Positions 21,901 to 36,600 of a stretch of 64,000 bases of DNA are shown here, piece after piece (positions within the stretch are counted from its first letter, which is position 1; every line of letters begins with the position of its first letter). The notes under the pieces are model-generated. The model was not told the origin of the DNA. It made no database searches and worked only from the letters and a program-made list of their open reading frames with translations. Origin of the DNA: Schistosoma haematobium. Its lineage: Eukaryota; Platyhelminthes; Trematoda; Strigeidida; Schistosomatidae. The DNA lies in assembly GCF_000699445.3 (NCBI RefSeq), contig NC_067198.1, positions 34,810,536-34,874,535 on the forward strand. Reading direction: 5' to 3'. Made by a program: the position numbers and the translations under genes.

Positions 21901-24900
21901 GACTTCAAACGTATAACTTATCACTAGATGTTAGGATAATTAATCTCCAACCTGGTATTCATCCAGTAATTTTGAATGCCAGTTGATTATGTGGTAAGTT
22001 GGGATAGTTTTAAAGTACCCACTTAGCATTAACTGGGATCAGTTAGACAACAATAGTAAAGTTGTATTGTTAACCTGTCTCCATTTGATTGTAAATACGA
22101 TAGCTCAAATTGCAATTTTTCTTATTTCAATTTTACACTGGACATAAATTTTCACGAAAAAAAAAATCATTTTTCAAGTTATTCAATTATAACACAAGTT
22201 TTTGTATGATTTCTTAAAATATTTCTCTTATCGAAATATGATGTTGTTTAAGCTATTAGTCAATATTCAATCTGGAACTGTTATAAAAAATTTAAAATCG
22301 AATTAGACCTGTTATATCTGAACGACCAATAAATAAACGGTAGCTGCTAGGAATTATTTATGGGTTATTATTACATATTTTGTGCATGAAACTCCCCGAA
22401 CGATAAATTGGGACCTTTGTGAACAGGCGAAAACTTCTCAGGTATATGATGACGTTCAGATAAGACTTACTTACGCCTGTTACTCCCAATGGAGCATAGG
22501 CCGCCGACCAGCATTCTCCAACCCACTCTGTCCTGAGCCTTCTTTTCTAGTTCCATTCAATTCTTGTTCATTTTTCTCATGTCTATTTCCATTTCTCGAC
22601 GTAATGTGTTCTTTGGTCCTCCTCTTTTCCTTTGGCCTTGAGGATTCCGAGTGAGTGCTTGTCTTGTGACGCAGTTGAGTGCGTTCCTCAATGTGCGTCC
22701 TATCCACTTCCAGCAATTCTTCCTGATTTCTTCCTCCAGTGGGATCTAGTGTGTTCTCTCCCACATTAGGTTGTTGCTAATAGTGTCTGACCAACGGATC
22801 CGAAGTATTTTGCGTAGACAGTTGTTACTAAACACTTGTATCTTCTAGATGATAGCTTTCGTAGTTCTCCAGGTTTCCACCCCATAGAGTAGAACTGTCT
22901 TGATATTTGTATTGAAAATTCTGACCTTGGTGTTGGTTGACAGACAGTTGTTTTGAGTTTGAGGTGTTCTTCAGTTGTAAATATGTTGGTCTTGCTCTGC
23001 CGATACGCGCCTTCACATCTGCATCAGATCCACCGTGTTCATCAATGATGTTGCCCAAATATGTAAAGGTTTTTAAATCTTCCAAATTTTCTCCGTCATG
23101 TGTGATTTGATTGTTACATGCTGCGTTGTATCGGAGAATCTTTATTTTCCCTTTGTGTATGTTGAGACGTACTGCTGTTACACTGGCCGTCTCCTCCTGC
23201 ATTTGTTGTTGCGTGTGCGATAGCAGAGTCAGACCATCTGCGAACCCCAGGTCGTCCAACTGCATCCTAGCTATCCACTGTATCCTGTGCTTCCCCCCCC
23301 CCAGATTTTGACATCTTCAGGATCCAGTCGATCACCAGGAGAACAAGAAAGGGTGAGCGTAAGCAATTTTACCTGACACCGATCTTTATTTCGAACGAGT
23401 ATGTCAGCTGTCTTCCATGCACGATTTTGCAGTTAAATTCATCATAGGAATTCCGTATGATATTGACTATCTTCTCAGACACGCCATAGTGTCGAAGAAG
23501 CTTCCATAGTGTTGTCCTTTCCACGCTATCAAATGCTTCCTCGTAGCCAATGAAGTTGATGTAGATTGATGAATTCCATTCAATTGATTGTTCCACAATG
23601 ATCCGTATAGTTGCGATTCGGTCTGTACACGATCGATCCTTAACGGAATCCAGCCTGCTGGTCTCGAAGTTGGACGTTTACGGAGTCCTTCATGGTGTTT
23701 AACAATTCCCTGTTGAAGACTTTTCTTGGTATTGAGAGAAGAGTGGTGCCTCTGCAGTTCTCACAGTTGCTGAGATCGCCTTTCTTTGATATCTTGATCA
23801 GATGTCCTTCTTTCCAGTCTGTTGGTACTTGTTCCTTATCCCACCGTTTTCGTTTCATTGTACTAGCCTATATCGTCCCATGATTTCTTCATATCCGATG
23901 TTTTCCATTCCAACCCTGGCATTTAGGTCTCTCATCAGAATGGTCAAGCCCTTTGTTTAACACTTCTCGACGACTGACTGCAGCCTATCGTAGAATTAAT
24001 CATTAATGTCTTCATTGTAGTCGTTGGTAGTTATAGTGAAATACAATAACTCATATATATATTTCATCACCCTTCGTTTGACCTATTCTCTACTGTTATA
24101 TGGTTAACCATTCTTAATTTATTCGCAATTTATTAGTTACAGTGCACAATAATCACAGCCACTTTTGACTTGTATTTATCTTGTATAATTATCATTCCTT
24201 ATTTTATGATGTGATGCGGTCTGGTCTGCTTGTGTATAAACCACGTGTGTCTTAAATATACGATTCACAAAGCAGAGGATAATATTTGTGTTATGAACTG
24301 AACAGGCTGGGCTGGGCGAGAAGTTGCCATACAGAGGAACAGTAAAGACTAAGAGTTGACTCTAAGCTACTCGTGCTGATTAACACACAGTGGGTTTAGC
24401 ACGGGGTAAAGGTAATGTAAGTCGGCGTTTTGATTGACGATATTGTCACGTGACAGGGTCACAAGCTACAACAAAACTACTATTAAAATCATGGTTCTCA
24501 ACTAAATGCAATCTGATTTTTACTCATAAATTGTCTTTTTTGTTTCATATTTTATCTGATATGCTTCTTCTTTTCAAAAAATTATATTTAGCCGGGATTA
24601 GACGAGATTGTTAAATTACACCGTGGAAAAAATCTACACTTTTCTTCGGATATTGACAAAGCAATAGATGAAGCCGAAATGATTTTTATCTCAGTGAATA
24701 CCCCAACAAAAAACTGGGGCCTCGGTAAGGTAAGTAAATCGTACACAAATGGAACCAACTTTGCTTTTTCTCTATAAACATATTGCTTTTTAATACAGGA
24801 ATCAGACTTGAATTGACAAACATGTAGAGCCTGTACTGCGCACACTTTTCTGATGCATATTTCATTTGAATCGGCTCTTCTAATTTTGTAGGATATTTTT

Positions 24901-27571
24901 TGATGAAATCTTGTGGTCAACCACCTACTCCTGATGGCCTACAATTGCAATGAATTTTAAAAGTACATAAAAAAGATATTCTTCCAGTTGATATGAAGAA
25001 CTCGCGATGATACACAATTATCTAATAATCGGTATAAATCGTGCAAACGATTAGAAATCAAATCAGTGGACGTAGCCCCTAATTCTCGCGAAATCACTTA
25101 TTCAAAAACCAACATTAATGTATTCATAAAGAGAATGCTATATTTGGATATCTGCTTTCCGTGTGATCATGATGAAGATAGTAACCTTGAAAAAAGTATC
25201 CCAAAACATCCAAAGAAACTACTCATACTTTTCACTCAACTTGCATTTCAAAGTTAACCATGGAACTTATGGGCAAACCTAAGGCATTGAAATAGAGTAA
25301 CCACTGAGTCGTTTTCTAGCAGATTGTTTCATGGCCAACTTAGAAAATAATGTAGTTTGACAAGTAATCTTTAAATCTTGTTTATACATAAGACTCATAG
25401 ATAACACCATCATTTGTAATGATAATAACAAACGAAATGCTGTACTACAAGAGTTCAATAACTGCTACATATCGATTACACTCACAGTAGAATCAGAGAC
25501 AAATTTAGAATCTCACCTCCTCCATGTTTTGTCGGAACAAAAATGTAATAGTTCTGTAAAATTATTAATATATAGAAAAGCTCGGACAAATTAAGAATTT
25601 CCAGAAAATATCTCTTAGATGTAGATAGGGATACATAAAAGAGACACAGCACAAAATTTAGAATTGTCGTACATTTGACATCTCTTTAAAATCAATTGCA
25701 CGAGTAATGTCCTTAAAAACCATCTATGTGTACAAATGTGCCACTTGAAATGATAAATTCGTTGAAAACTAGTTTCTTATCTTATTTTTCTCCTTATTTT
25801 CGATTTGGAATGTTTCGCAGCAGTTACTGTATCATTGAGTATTGTTTTGTTTAAATTATATGATCCACTCGTATATTGAGTATTGATTTTTTTGAATTTT
25901 TGATTTTAGCATTGTTTTTACTATTACATGTAGATCGCATAATTCTACCCTAGGTCAAGGATAAAACTAACCGGGGTCAGTAACCTACGCTATTTCTTAG
26001 ATTACTGTTAAAATGATTATATATACTTGTAAAATGGATTTTAAATCTTCTAATGGCATTATCGCCTGTTGTACATAACACATCTGCTTAGATTATTCAT
26101 GGATGCGTATATAAATATTACTTTGAAATTAGTTTCTCTTGAGTTTGTTATAATATGATCTACTGACCCTATCAATATTTAATGTATTGATCATTATCAT
26201 AATCATAAGAGTTTGTAGTCACAACTAATCGGCTGACATTTCTTACATGGTTATTGTAATTTCTGACTCCTGTTAATGAAGATTTTTTGGGTATATTTAG
26301 AAAAATATAAAAACAACTAATTGGTTAACTTGATTTCGAAAATGTGTACTCATGTGTTTATGAACAAACATTTTATTGCCTATAATAATTTGTTAATTAT
26401 GTACAGTTTTTGATTCTTATACAAATGAGAATCATGTACCATATAATAAATAGCAGCATATCTCCCATTCATAATTTCCAATGACATTCTTTAACGCTTC
26501 AAGTGATTGGAATGCTATCAGATACAACATACTCAAAAACACGTTATCAGTATTTGTGACATTTAGAACAATATAGCTAGTAATTTGTATGTTATTTACG
26601 TTCATAATTTGTAGAAAAAGTGATCACTGGAGGAATATTTACATTTGATATCACTTTTCAAAAATTAATAACTAATAATTACTGGAATGAAAAAAAATCT
26701 TCAAGATGGGATGGAAAAATTTCGAAAAAACACATACAAAAATACTTACTTACACCTGTTACTCCCAATGGAGCATAGGCCGCCGACCAGCATTCTCCAA
26801 CCCACTCTGTCCTGAGCCTTCTTTTCTAGTTCCATTCAATTCTTGTTCATTTTTCTCATGTCTATTTCCATTTCTCGACGTAATGTGTTCTTTGGTCCTC
26901 CTCTTTTCCTTTGGCCTTGAGGATTCCGAGTGAGTGCTTGTCTTGTGACGCAGTTGAGTGCGTTCCTCAATGTGCGTCCTATCCACTTCCAGCAATTCTT
27001 CCTGATTTCTTCCTCCAGTGGGATCTAGTGTGTTCTCTCCCACATTAGGTTGTTGCTAATAGTGTCTGACCAACGGATCCGAAGTATTTTGCGTAGACAG
27101 TTGTTACTAAACACTTGTATCTTCTAGATGATAGCTTTCGTAGTTCTCCAGGTTTCCACCCCATAGAGTAGAACTGTCTTGATATTTGTATTGAAAATTC
27201 TGACCTTGGTGTTGGTTGACAGACAGTTGTTTTGAGTTTGAGGTGTTCTTCAGTTGTAAATATGTTGGTCTTGCTCTGCCGATACGCGCCTTCACATCTG
27301 CATCAGATCCACCGTGTTCATCAATGATGTTGCCCAAATATGTAAAGGTTTTTAAATCTTCCAAATCTTCTCCGTCAGGTTTGATTGTTACATGCTGTGT
27401 TATATGAATTATTCAAACATACAAAAATAACTATTCGGTAAATGATATTCCAACTAATCATTATGATATTAAACGTTTAGAATCATTTCCTATATATAAT
27501 ATTAGTGTCATATTCATCTGAAAGAATAAGTCTGAGTAGAAGAAATCATTTAAACAATATGAAATTCTTGT

Positions 27572-27616
<45 letters not shown>

Positions 27617-30600
27617 CCTTATTATCAAGATCATTTCTTAATTAATAATAAGAGTTATAGTTGTGAACTTTAAATTCTGTTATAAATGATATTGAATAAC
27701 AATTCCTAATTTCTATTAAATGTTTTTCTATCATTAGAATAGTATACCTGCAGAAATATTTGTTTATACTATGAATAGGTATAATAATATCGTTTTGTAT
27801 GGTTATAATAACATTGAAATATTACAAACAATTCAGTGAATTCATGATAATAGTACTAACAATAATAGAAATAATAATAATAATTAATGATCAATAATAC
27901 TGTTTACTTTTATTATTCCGCATGACCCTAGTTTGTTGTTCATAAAAGAAAAATGATGTACTTTGCTATACAAAACAAAAATAAGAGTAATGGATGGCTA
28001 AGCAAACTATTGTTTGTAACGATAACGATTTTTTCACGATACATGTTTTTAATATTTTAACTTATTATTTTACATTAGATAAAATATTAGAATCTGTATA
28101 TAAACATTCAGCTTGAATGAATTAGTATATGTATTGTATGTTGAAAATAGTAGATTTTATTATTATTATTAGTGGCTTTATTCAATATTATATTTTTGGT
28201 ACAATATAGAATTCTCAGCACAAAGTATTTTAAAAAGTTTCAGTTTCTTATTTGTTAATCGATCCTAATGATAAATATTGAATGGTCATCAGTTAGGAGT
28301 TAACAGTTCAGGAATCGACATCTGAATAATGTACATTCTTTTCTATGCATATTGTCAGCAACCACGATGTCTCTGATTGGGGATTTTTGTAACATGTGCA
28401 GTGGACGGTCGTAAACTTTCCATAAGCACACCTAAATAGGTTATATGACTAATAGACATAATGGTTTGTTAAAACAAAAAAAAACAGATATCTAGATGGC
28501 AGGAACAGGTATCCCAGATTATTATTATTATCAGCTTTATTCAATATTATATTTTTTGGTACAATATAGAATTCTCAGCGTAAAGTATTTCAATAAGTTT
28601 CCGTTTCTTTCTTCTTGGTCGGTCCTGGCGATAAATATTGAGTGATCTCCAGTTAGATGTTAACAGTTCACTAAATGAACATCTGAATAATGTGCATTCT
28701 TTCCGTTGTATATTGCCAGCAACCACATTGTCTCTTATTGAGTTTTTTGTATCTTTGACAACGAAAGGTTGTACCCTTTTCAGAAACGCAGCAAAATAGG
28801 TTATGCGATTAATAAACATAGTGATATATTAAAACAAACAAAAATAGATAACTTGTTGAAATATCTAGATGGCAGGAACAGGTAGCCCAGATGATCAAGC
28901 AGGCTGCCATCTGCCGGGATGTTGACTAAATCTTAAATCTTAACAAATTATTTTATTCATTTATTTTCTATCAAAATGATAAATAATCTTTCCTATTTAA
29001 TACAATTAATAAAATGAACTCGTGATAATAATAATAGACCTTTAAATAATCATAGCCTGTTGTTTGAGATATTAAGCGATATGGCCTAAATAGGCTACAA
29101 TCGCATAGATGCATTCATTGTTTTCATTACTTTAGACACTTAGTCTAGTGTTGCATAATTTTCATTTGTTGATCTCATTCGCTCCTGAACTTTCTTGTCT
29201 ACATTTAACCTTTCATTGCCTTTTCTTTTCATATGCTTCTCATGTTAATTTTCACCGTCCTGTTTCGAACTATGTCTTCTTCTTCTACATGTGTGTATCA
29301 GGTTATACGTTGTCTATGTTAATCTGATTGACTATTGCATATAAATAATTTACAAAAATAAAGATGCGTATACCCTTGTATGTATAATATTCACATTCTT
29401 TTAGGGTAGAGCAACTGATCTAACTAACTTGGAGGCTGCAGCTCGACGTATAGCTAAAGTATCACGACAACCCAAAGTTATAGTTGAAAAAAGTACAGTA
29501 CCGGTGAAAGCAGCAGAGACTACAAGTACCATACTTCAATTTGAAGCTAAGTCTCGTCGTAACATATCCAGTCTTACAATAACAACTAATAATAATGATA
29601 ATAAGGTAAGTATACATTATTTCATTCCATTTTACTTTTCATTTTTTACTTCTATTTTTTGTCCAATTTACTGAAATGACATTTTGAGAAAAAATGGATA
29701 ATAACCCTCTTTCAATAATGAATAAAAGTAGAATATCTTGCATCTTCGAACATTCTTCTATTCAGTCAAAGGGTCATTATTGCATATAAAACTATAGTTC
29801 TCACTGGAAATTTTATTTCAATCATCTGAAGCTGTTTATGTATATTTTTCCTATGAACACGATACTGTAATGCTTCTTAACTTCCCGGAATAAAAAAGCA
29901 AGTAAGGTATGAATTGTAGCGTGAAATGAATTCTCCAGTGGAAATTATGGTTTTATATACAACATTCACTCAGTAAATGAAAAAAAAACAGAGCTAGATA
30001 TTGCACTCGTATTCCCCATTGAAATATAGGTGTGTTATATTGTTATAACTTGTCAATTTTTCCGAAATCCCCGTCGCCAATTGATATAGCTTGTCAGTTG
30101 AATGCTGCTTGTTGTATCAGGTCGTCGCTCATTGTTGTGTCGAAAACGCTTATCACTTATACTCGGAACAGGGACCTCCTCAATTCCCACGACGCGAGAG
30201 TAAGGACACAAAGACTGGCATAAGTGAATGTTTCTTAACCCCAAAACACGACGACAACCTTAATCGAAAGCACACTCATATATTGATTGTACACCCATTT
30301 TCATTAATAATTAGGATGAATCACATATATGAAAAATACTTAGAGTTATAACATATCACATACTGAGCACAGTTCATGTAAATTGAATAGAGGAATATCG
30401 TATATTATACGGAATAAAATATCATACGAGAAAAGAAAACCGAATATTACACTGAATGATCATCACATTGAATTAGAACGGAAGTAATGTTGAACAAAAC
30501 TCATAATAAATAAATCAATCGAAAATTGATTTTTCTTCCCATTATCTCACCTTCCCTTCTTTTTTTTGAAGTCTCAAAGTTTAGATCCTGACTTTAAATT

Positions 30601-33600
30601 TTATGACTTTATCCTCCCCCTACGGAATAATGTTGGGTCCTCATATTCCTAAGTTACAGTTAGTTTGACCATATTTAAAACATAGTTGCCGCATTGAATA
30701 GAGAGTCTACTAGAACTGACTTGATTGTAAGGATCAGCGACACTAGATGTGAGGTCATTAACGTTTGATTCTTGTGGAACATTTTCATCAAATCTCTCGA
30801 AAATCTCATTAGTAGATAATCGGTCTCTAGAATAATAAGCAGCTATCAAAATTTCATTAGGTTCTCGATCATCATTTAATACGTCCAACAAATTTTTCTC
30901 ATTTCTGTAAGAAATTTGATCAAAAGTATGTAAGTCATTAAGATAACTCATATCTGGTAAAGCAACTAGAGAACCCCGATACGTATATTCACCAGAAACT
31001 TTTGTCGTAGAATGATGGGCTCAATATAATGCAACTGTCTTCATTATGCTGCTTGATTCATTTTCTGTTTCTTCTTGGGCGGGTACTGCAATAATTTCAT
31101 GAGCATTTAATAAGACGTCGAATTTCTGTAAGCTGGACAAGTCAGTGTTTGTACATAGTGTTTCGGGGACAATGGAATTTGAACACACAACATGGCATGT
31201 TTTTAAAATGGTCGTTTCTGGACCACTGGGCGGATTATGAATGACTGCTACTACTTCGTTTACATTACCACTTATCAAGGATTCATGGAGGCTCTCATCG
31301 ACACGTTCATAGGTTCTGCAGTCATTTTCCAGCTCTGTACGCAAATTCGAAATTAATTTATCAACTTCTGTCACATCTCCAAAACATGGATGATTTAGTA
31401 GCCGTGTGCGTAAATTGTCTAAAACAGTCAACTGACTCTTTTTTAAAACGCTGCTGTTGTCGATCAAATAGCAACTGTAATTGGTCGGAAGAGATAGCCA
31501 TTTTCTGAATGAGCGCGGTAGTGAAAAATACTGTATGACTAATTAACAATCAATGTCCTTGAATGACACCGGCGAAAACCCTGTATGCTGATTACTCGAA
31601 ATAATTACAATGAATTTTGTCCAATGACAGACTGGCTTTGGTTCATTAATTTGAAGATTGAGGGTTCAGAATTTTTTTTCACCACATCGCCAATTGTTAT
31701 AACTTGTCAATATTTTCCGACACATTTTCAACAATAAAACGTCTCCAAAACTATTTAATTTATTCCAGATGCGCTATGAGCTGACTGGGTTGTTGGGAGC
31801 ACCTGAGGTTTTCCGATATGCTCCCAAGTTCTTCGACTAATAAGTGTGATATCGGAAGCAGTGTCGAGCTGCAGACGGGCACGCTGTTTATCTATCTCTA
31901 AATTTACACACTTTCGTTGGCGGTAAATTTGTGCTCGGTTATGTGATACCAATATTTTCTTAGTTAGTGCACTAGATCTGTATTTCTTGAGGTAAGGTTT
32001 CGAAGAATATCACTTATGTGTTCTTTTCCTGCAGCTTGTTTCTTTGTGACCCTTACGATGACATTTAATGCAATAATATTCTTTATATGGGCAAAACCTC
32101 TTATAATGTCAACCTCCACATGACCAGTATGGAGATGAGGGCTGGTTGTTTGAAATGTCCTTCTTACGTACAAGAGAATCTTTCTGGCCATTTATTACCT
32201 GCACATATAATGACCGGCCACTGTTTTCAACCATAGAAGGGTCATGTTTTAGATTCACTGACCTCTGACACCCACTAGTCACTTCTTGTTGTGTTATATT
32301 TAGACACTGTTCAATTTTGCTCAGAATTCTGGTTGTGATGTGGGCATCTTCAGGTGACTGCAAGCTGGATACAAAAACAAGACACTTGAACTGATCTTCT
32401 GTCATTGCTGATAATTTGAAGCGCTCACACTCGCGATTTACTCTGCCAGCATGTTGTACCCAGTCATCGTCTCCCGCTTTAGCCAACTTCAAACATTGGT
32501 AACGAATATTGAACGACGATGACTGTTCACCGAAAATTTGTGATAAAGTTACGACCATCGCATCAAATGAAAGGTCTTTTGGGTTCTTAGGGAGAATGAA
32601 ATTGGTTTAGCGCTCATGTTCAGGTGTGCCAAGTTTGAGTAGCAATATTCTGACCTTTGCGGCATCATCAAATTTCTCTAGGTCGACCTTGAATACATCT
32701 TCGTATTTCTTGAACCATGATTCAAATGTGACACCAGCCAAATCATCAAAATGAAATTCATGGATAGAATTAATAATGTGGTCAGCATGAGATTTGGAAG
32801 GACCATCTGTAAGCCCCTTCTGATTTGGGTTAATTTTCTGGGTTAGAGTCTCTATAATACGAATCTGGAACTTCGAAACGTTTTTCTTGCCGCTCCAGCA
32901 AGGCTTCAAATTGGTCAATGGTAAATGACATCTTGATAAGTTAACTCCGTCGCCAATTGTTATGTCTCAAAATGCTTATATTCTTGATATGACGCGTATA
33001 ACTTGAGCACTTGAACGCTAAAACCCTTCCAAGTCACAATGAGAAGACAGAAGACTAGTGAAAGGAATGTTAATCCAGACAGTGTCAAATTAAAGTACAA
33101 ACTGTCAGGTATTTATAGATCTCAGTAAAAACGAACTCATCATTATAGCTATCCAATCCGCACACAGGGGGTTATCAGCGTTGTCGAAACGTGTATAAGA
33201 CACATAAATCAAATTCAAAGGGACGGCAGAACATTGGTCCCACAAAGCCGACTGCCGTTTCAATTGATTGTGAATTCATCTCGAAAAAACCCTCAGAGGC
33301 GCGAATGTAGAAGAGGTAAAAGACTCAAAGGCAAAGCCGCACAACCTTCAAGAGTGATGGACCCTGATGGTCTTTTCGAGATGAATTCACAATCAATTGA
33401 AACGGCAGTCGGCTTTGTGGGACCAATGTTCTGCCGTCCCTTTGAATTTGATTTATGTGTCTTATACACGTTTCGACAACGCTGATAACCCCTGTGTGCG
33501 GATTGGATAGCTATAATGATGAGTTCGTTTTTACTGAGATCTATAAATACCTGACAGTTTGTACTTTAATTTGACACTGTCTGGATTAACATTCCTTTCA

Positions 33601-36600
33601 CTAGTCTTCTGTCTTCTCATTGTGACTTGGAAGGGTTTTAGCGTTCAAGTGCTCAAGTTATACGCGTCATATCAAGAATATAAGCATTTTGAGACATAAC
33701 AATTGGCGACGGAGTTAACTTATCAAGATGTCATTTACCATTGACCAATTTGAAGCCTTGCTGGAGCGGCAAGAAAAACGTTTCGAAGTTCCAGATTCGT
33801 ATTATAGAGACTCTAACCCAGAAAATTAACCCAAATCAGAAGGGGCTTACAGATGGTCCTTCCAAATCTCATGCTGACCACATTATTAATTCTATCCATG
33901 AATTTCATTTTGATGATTTGGCTGGTGTCACATTTGAATCATGGTTCAAGAAATACGAAGATGTATTCAAGGTCGACCTAGAGAAATTTGATGATGCCGC
34001 AAAGGTCAGAATATTGCTACTCAAACTTGGCACACCTGAACATGAGCGCTAAACCAATTTCATTCTCCCTAAGAACCCAAAAGACCTTTCATTTGATGCG
34101 ATGGTCGTAACTTTATCACAAATTTTCGGTGAACAGTCATCGTCGTTCAATATTCGTTACCAATGTTTGAAGTTGGCTAAAGCGGGAGACGATGACTGGG
34201 TACAACATGCTGGCAGAGTAAATCGCGAGTGTGAGCGCTTCAAATTATCAGCAATGACAGAAGATCAGTTCAAGTGTCTTGTTTTTGTATCCAGCTTGCA
34301 GTCACCTGAAGATGCCCACATCACAACCAGAATTCTGAGCAAAATTGAACAGTGTCTAAATATAACACAACAAGAAGTGACTAGTGGGTGTCAGAGGTCA
34401 GTGAATCTAAAACATGACCCTTCTATGGTTGAAAACAGTGGCCGGTCATTATATGTGCAGGTAATAAATGGCCAGAAAGATTCTCTTGTACGTAAGAAGG
34501 ACATTTCAAACAACCAGCCCTCATCTCCATACTGGTCATGTGGAGGTTGACATTATAAGAGGTTTTGCCCATATAAAGAATATTATTGCATTAAATGTCA
34601 TCGTAAGGGTCACAAAGAAACAAGCTGCAGGAAAAGAACACATAAGTGATATTCTTCGAAACCTTACCTCAAGAAATACAGATCTAGTGCACTAACTAAG
34701 AAAATATTGGTATCACATAACCGAGCACAAATTTACCGCCAACGAAAGTGTGTAAATTTAGAGATAGATAAACAGCGTGCCCGTCTGCAGCTCGACACTG
34801 CTTCCGATATCACACTTATTAGTCGAAGAACTTGGGAGCATATCGGAAAACCTCAGGTGCTCCCAACAACCCAGTCAGCTCATAGCGCATCTGGAAGAAA
34901 TTAAATATTTTTGAGGAGCTTTGTTGTAGAGTTGTTAAAGGAATTGCGTAAACAAATGCAACACTATATATCAAACATTATTCGGAACTAGATTTGCTGA
35001 GTCTTTACCTCATAGAAACACTGCAATTAGCACATCTCTCCATTAACCGCACATGCAGCTCCCTTAGTATCAATAAACCAGCGGAAAAGAATTTCAGGTT
35101 TGTTGTGTTGGAAATAAATAGTCATGTGTTTACGGAAGAACTGGGGGAGTGCGACAAGGTAATGGCAGTTCTAAGTCTTAAACCGGGAGTCACTCCCGTT
35201 TTTAGACCAAAACGTCCGGTACCCCATGCAACGCTGCCTAATGTTGAACAAGAGTTAGAGCGTCTGCAAAGAAGTGGAATAATAGAACCAGTTAACTTTT
35301 GTGACTGGGCAGCATCAATAGTGATTGTCAAAAAGTCAAATTTAAGTATCCGGCTATGCGCAGATTATTCGACTGGATTAAATGAATCATTTGAAGCCCA
35401 TCAATACTCTTTGCCGTTACCAGAATTACTTGCGAAACTGAATGGGGGCAAGTATTTTGCAAAACTGGACTTATGAGAAGCTTATTTACTGGTTCCATTA
35501 GCGGAAGAGTGTAAGCATTACTTGACAATAAACACTCATAAAGGGTTGTTTCGATGTAACAGACTTCCGTTTGCAGTAAAGACCACCCCTTCAATCTTCG
35601 AACAAGTTATGGACATTATGCTACAAGATATCCCTGGTACTGCGGCCTATCTCGATGAAATACTGATCATAGGTACAGACTATGCTGACATAAAAAATAG
35701 GGTGGATACGGTTCTTAGACGCATAGCAGATTATAGGTTGAGATTACGTGCTGAAAACTGTAATTTCTACATGGAGCAAGTCCGCTATTTGGAATTCATG
35801 ATCGATAAAAACGGAAGAAAACCTGATCCTGAAAACGTCGAGGTTATAAAGTCCATGCCTCCAGCGACTGATGTATCAACTTTACGTTCTTTCTTGGAAA
35901 TGGTTAGTCATTATGGAGTTTTTCTTCCAGATCTGCATCGCCATCGTGCTCCTCTTAATTGCTTACTGAAAAAGTATACCAAATTGTTCTGCTCAACCGA
36001 ATGCCAGGAAGCATTCCTAAAACTAAAGCAGCTCCTATCATCAAACCTTCTCCTTACACACTAAAATCCAGATCTTCCCATTATAGTCGCAGCAAATGCG
36101 TCAAACTACGGAATTGGAACAGTAATTTCACATGCCTACCCTGACGGGTCTGAGAAAGCAATCACCCACGCTGCAAGATCGCTGACTATGACTGAAAGAA
36201 ACTACAGTTAAATGGAGAAAGAAGCTCTCTATCATATTTGCTGTAAAAAAGTTCCACAAGATGCTGTTTGGCAGACAGTTCACCTTACTTACAGACCATA
36301 AACCGTTACTGACAGTCTTTGGATCCAAAAAAGGTATTCCTGTATATACAGCAAACCGGCTACAGCGATGGGCAACTACACTACTGGGCTGTGATTTCAA
36401 GATAAAGTATCGACCAACAACGGATTTCGGCCAGGCAGATGCCCTCTCAAGATTGATTGGCTCTCATACAAAACAAGAAGAAGAGGTGCTTGTAGCGACC
36501 ATAGACGTTGAGGCTGAGGTTCACACAGCATTAGCAGACGCAGTTTCCTGACTTCCGGTCACATTCGAAGTCATTAAAGAAGCTAGCAAGAAGGATAATG

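Larger units (their letters stand above)
31756..34904. repeat. 3.1-kb near-perfect palindrome made of two inverted copies of a gypsy-type 5' half
   Basis: Left arm 31756-33287 and right arm 33373-34904 are reverse complements with an 85-base spacer (33288-33372). All broken reading frames, including their stops, are the same in both arms. One length difference is visible (five versus four C's in the LTR start). Each arm holds an LTR, primer site, gag and protease; inside the LTRs, toward the centre, is a piece of integrase C-terminus. Confidence 0.93.

Noticed and set aside
22382..26933. 75-90 codon + strand frames at 22382 and 26706 with the same C-terminus
   Set aside because: They are antisense to the C-terminal part of the non-LTR element on the - strand.
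33234..33485. 83-codon frame across the palindrome centre
   Set aside because: It reads through both arms of the palindrome; only its left part matches an integrase C-terminus, so it is a by-product of the inverted structure.
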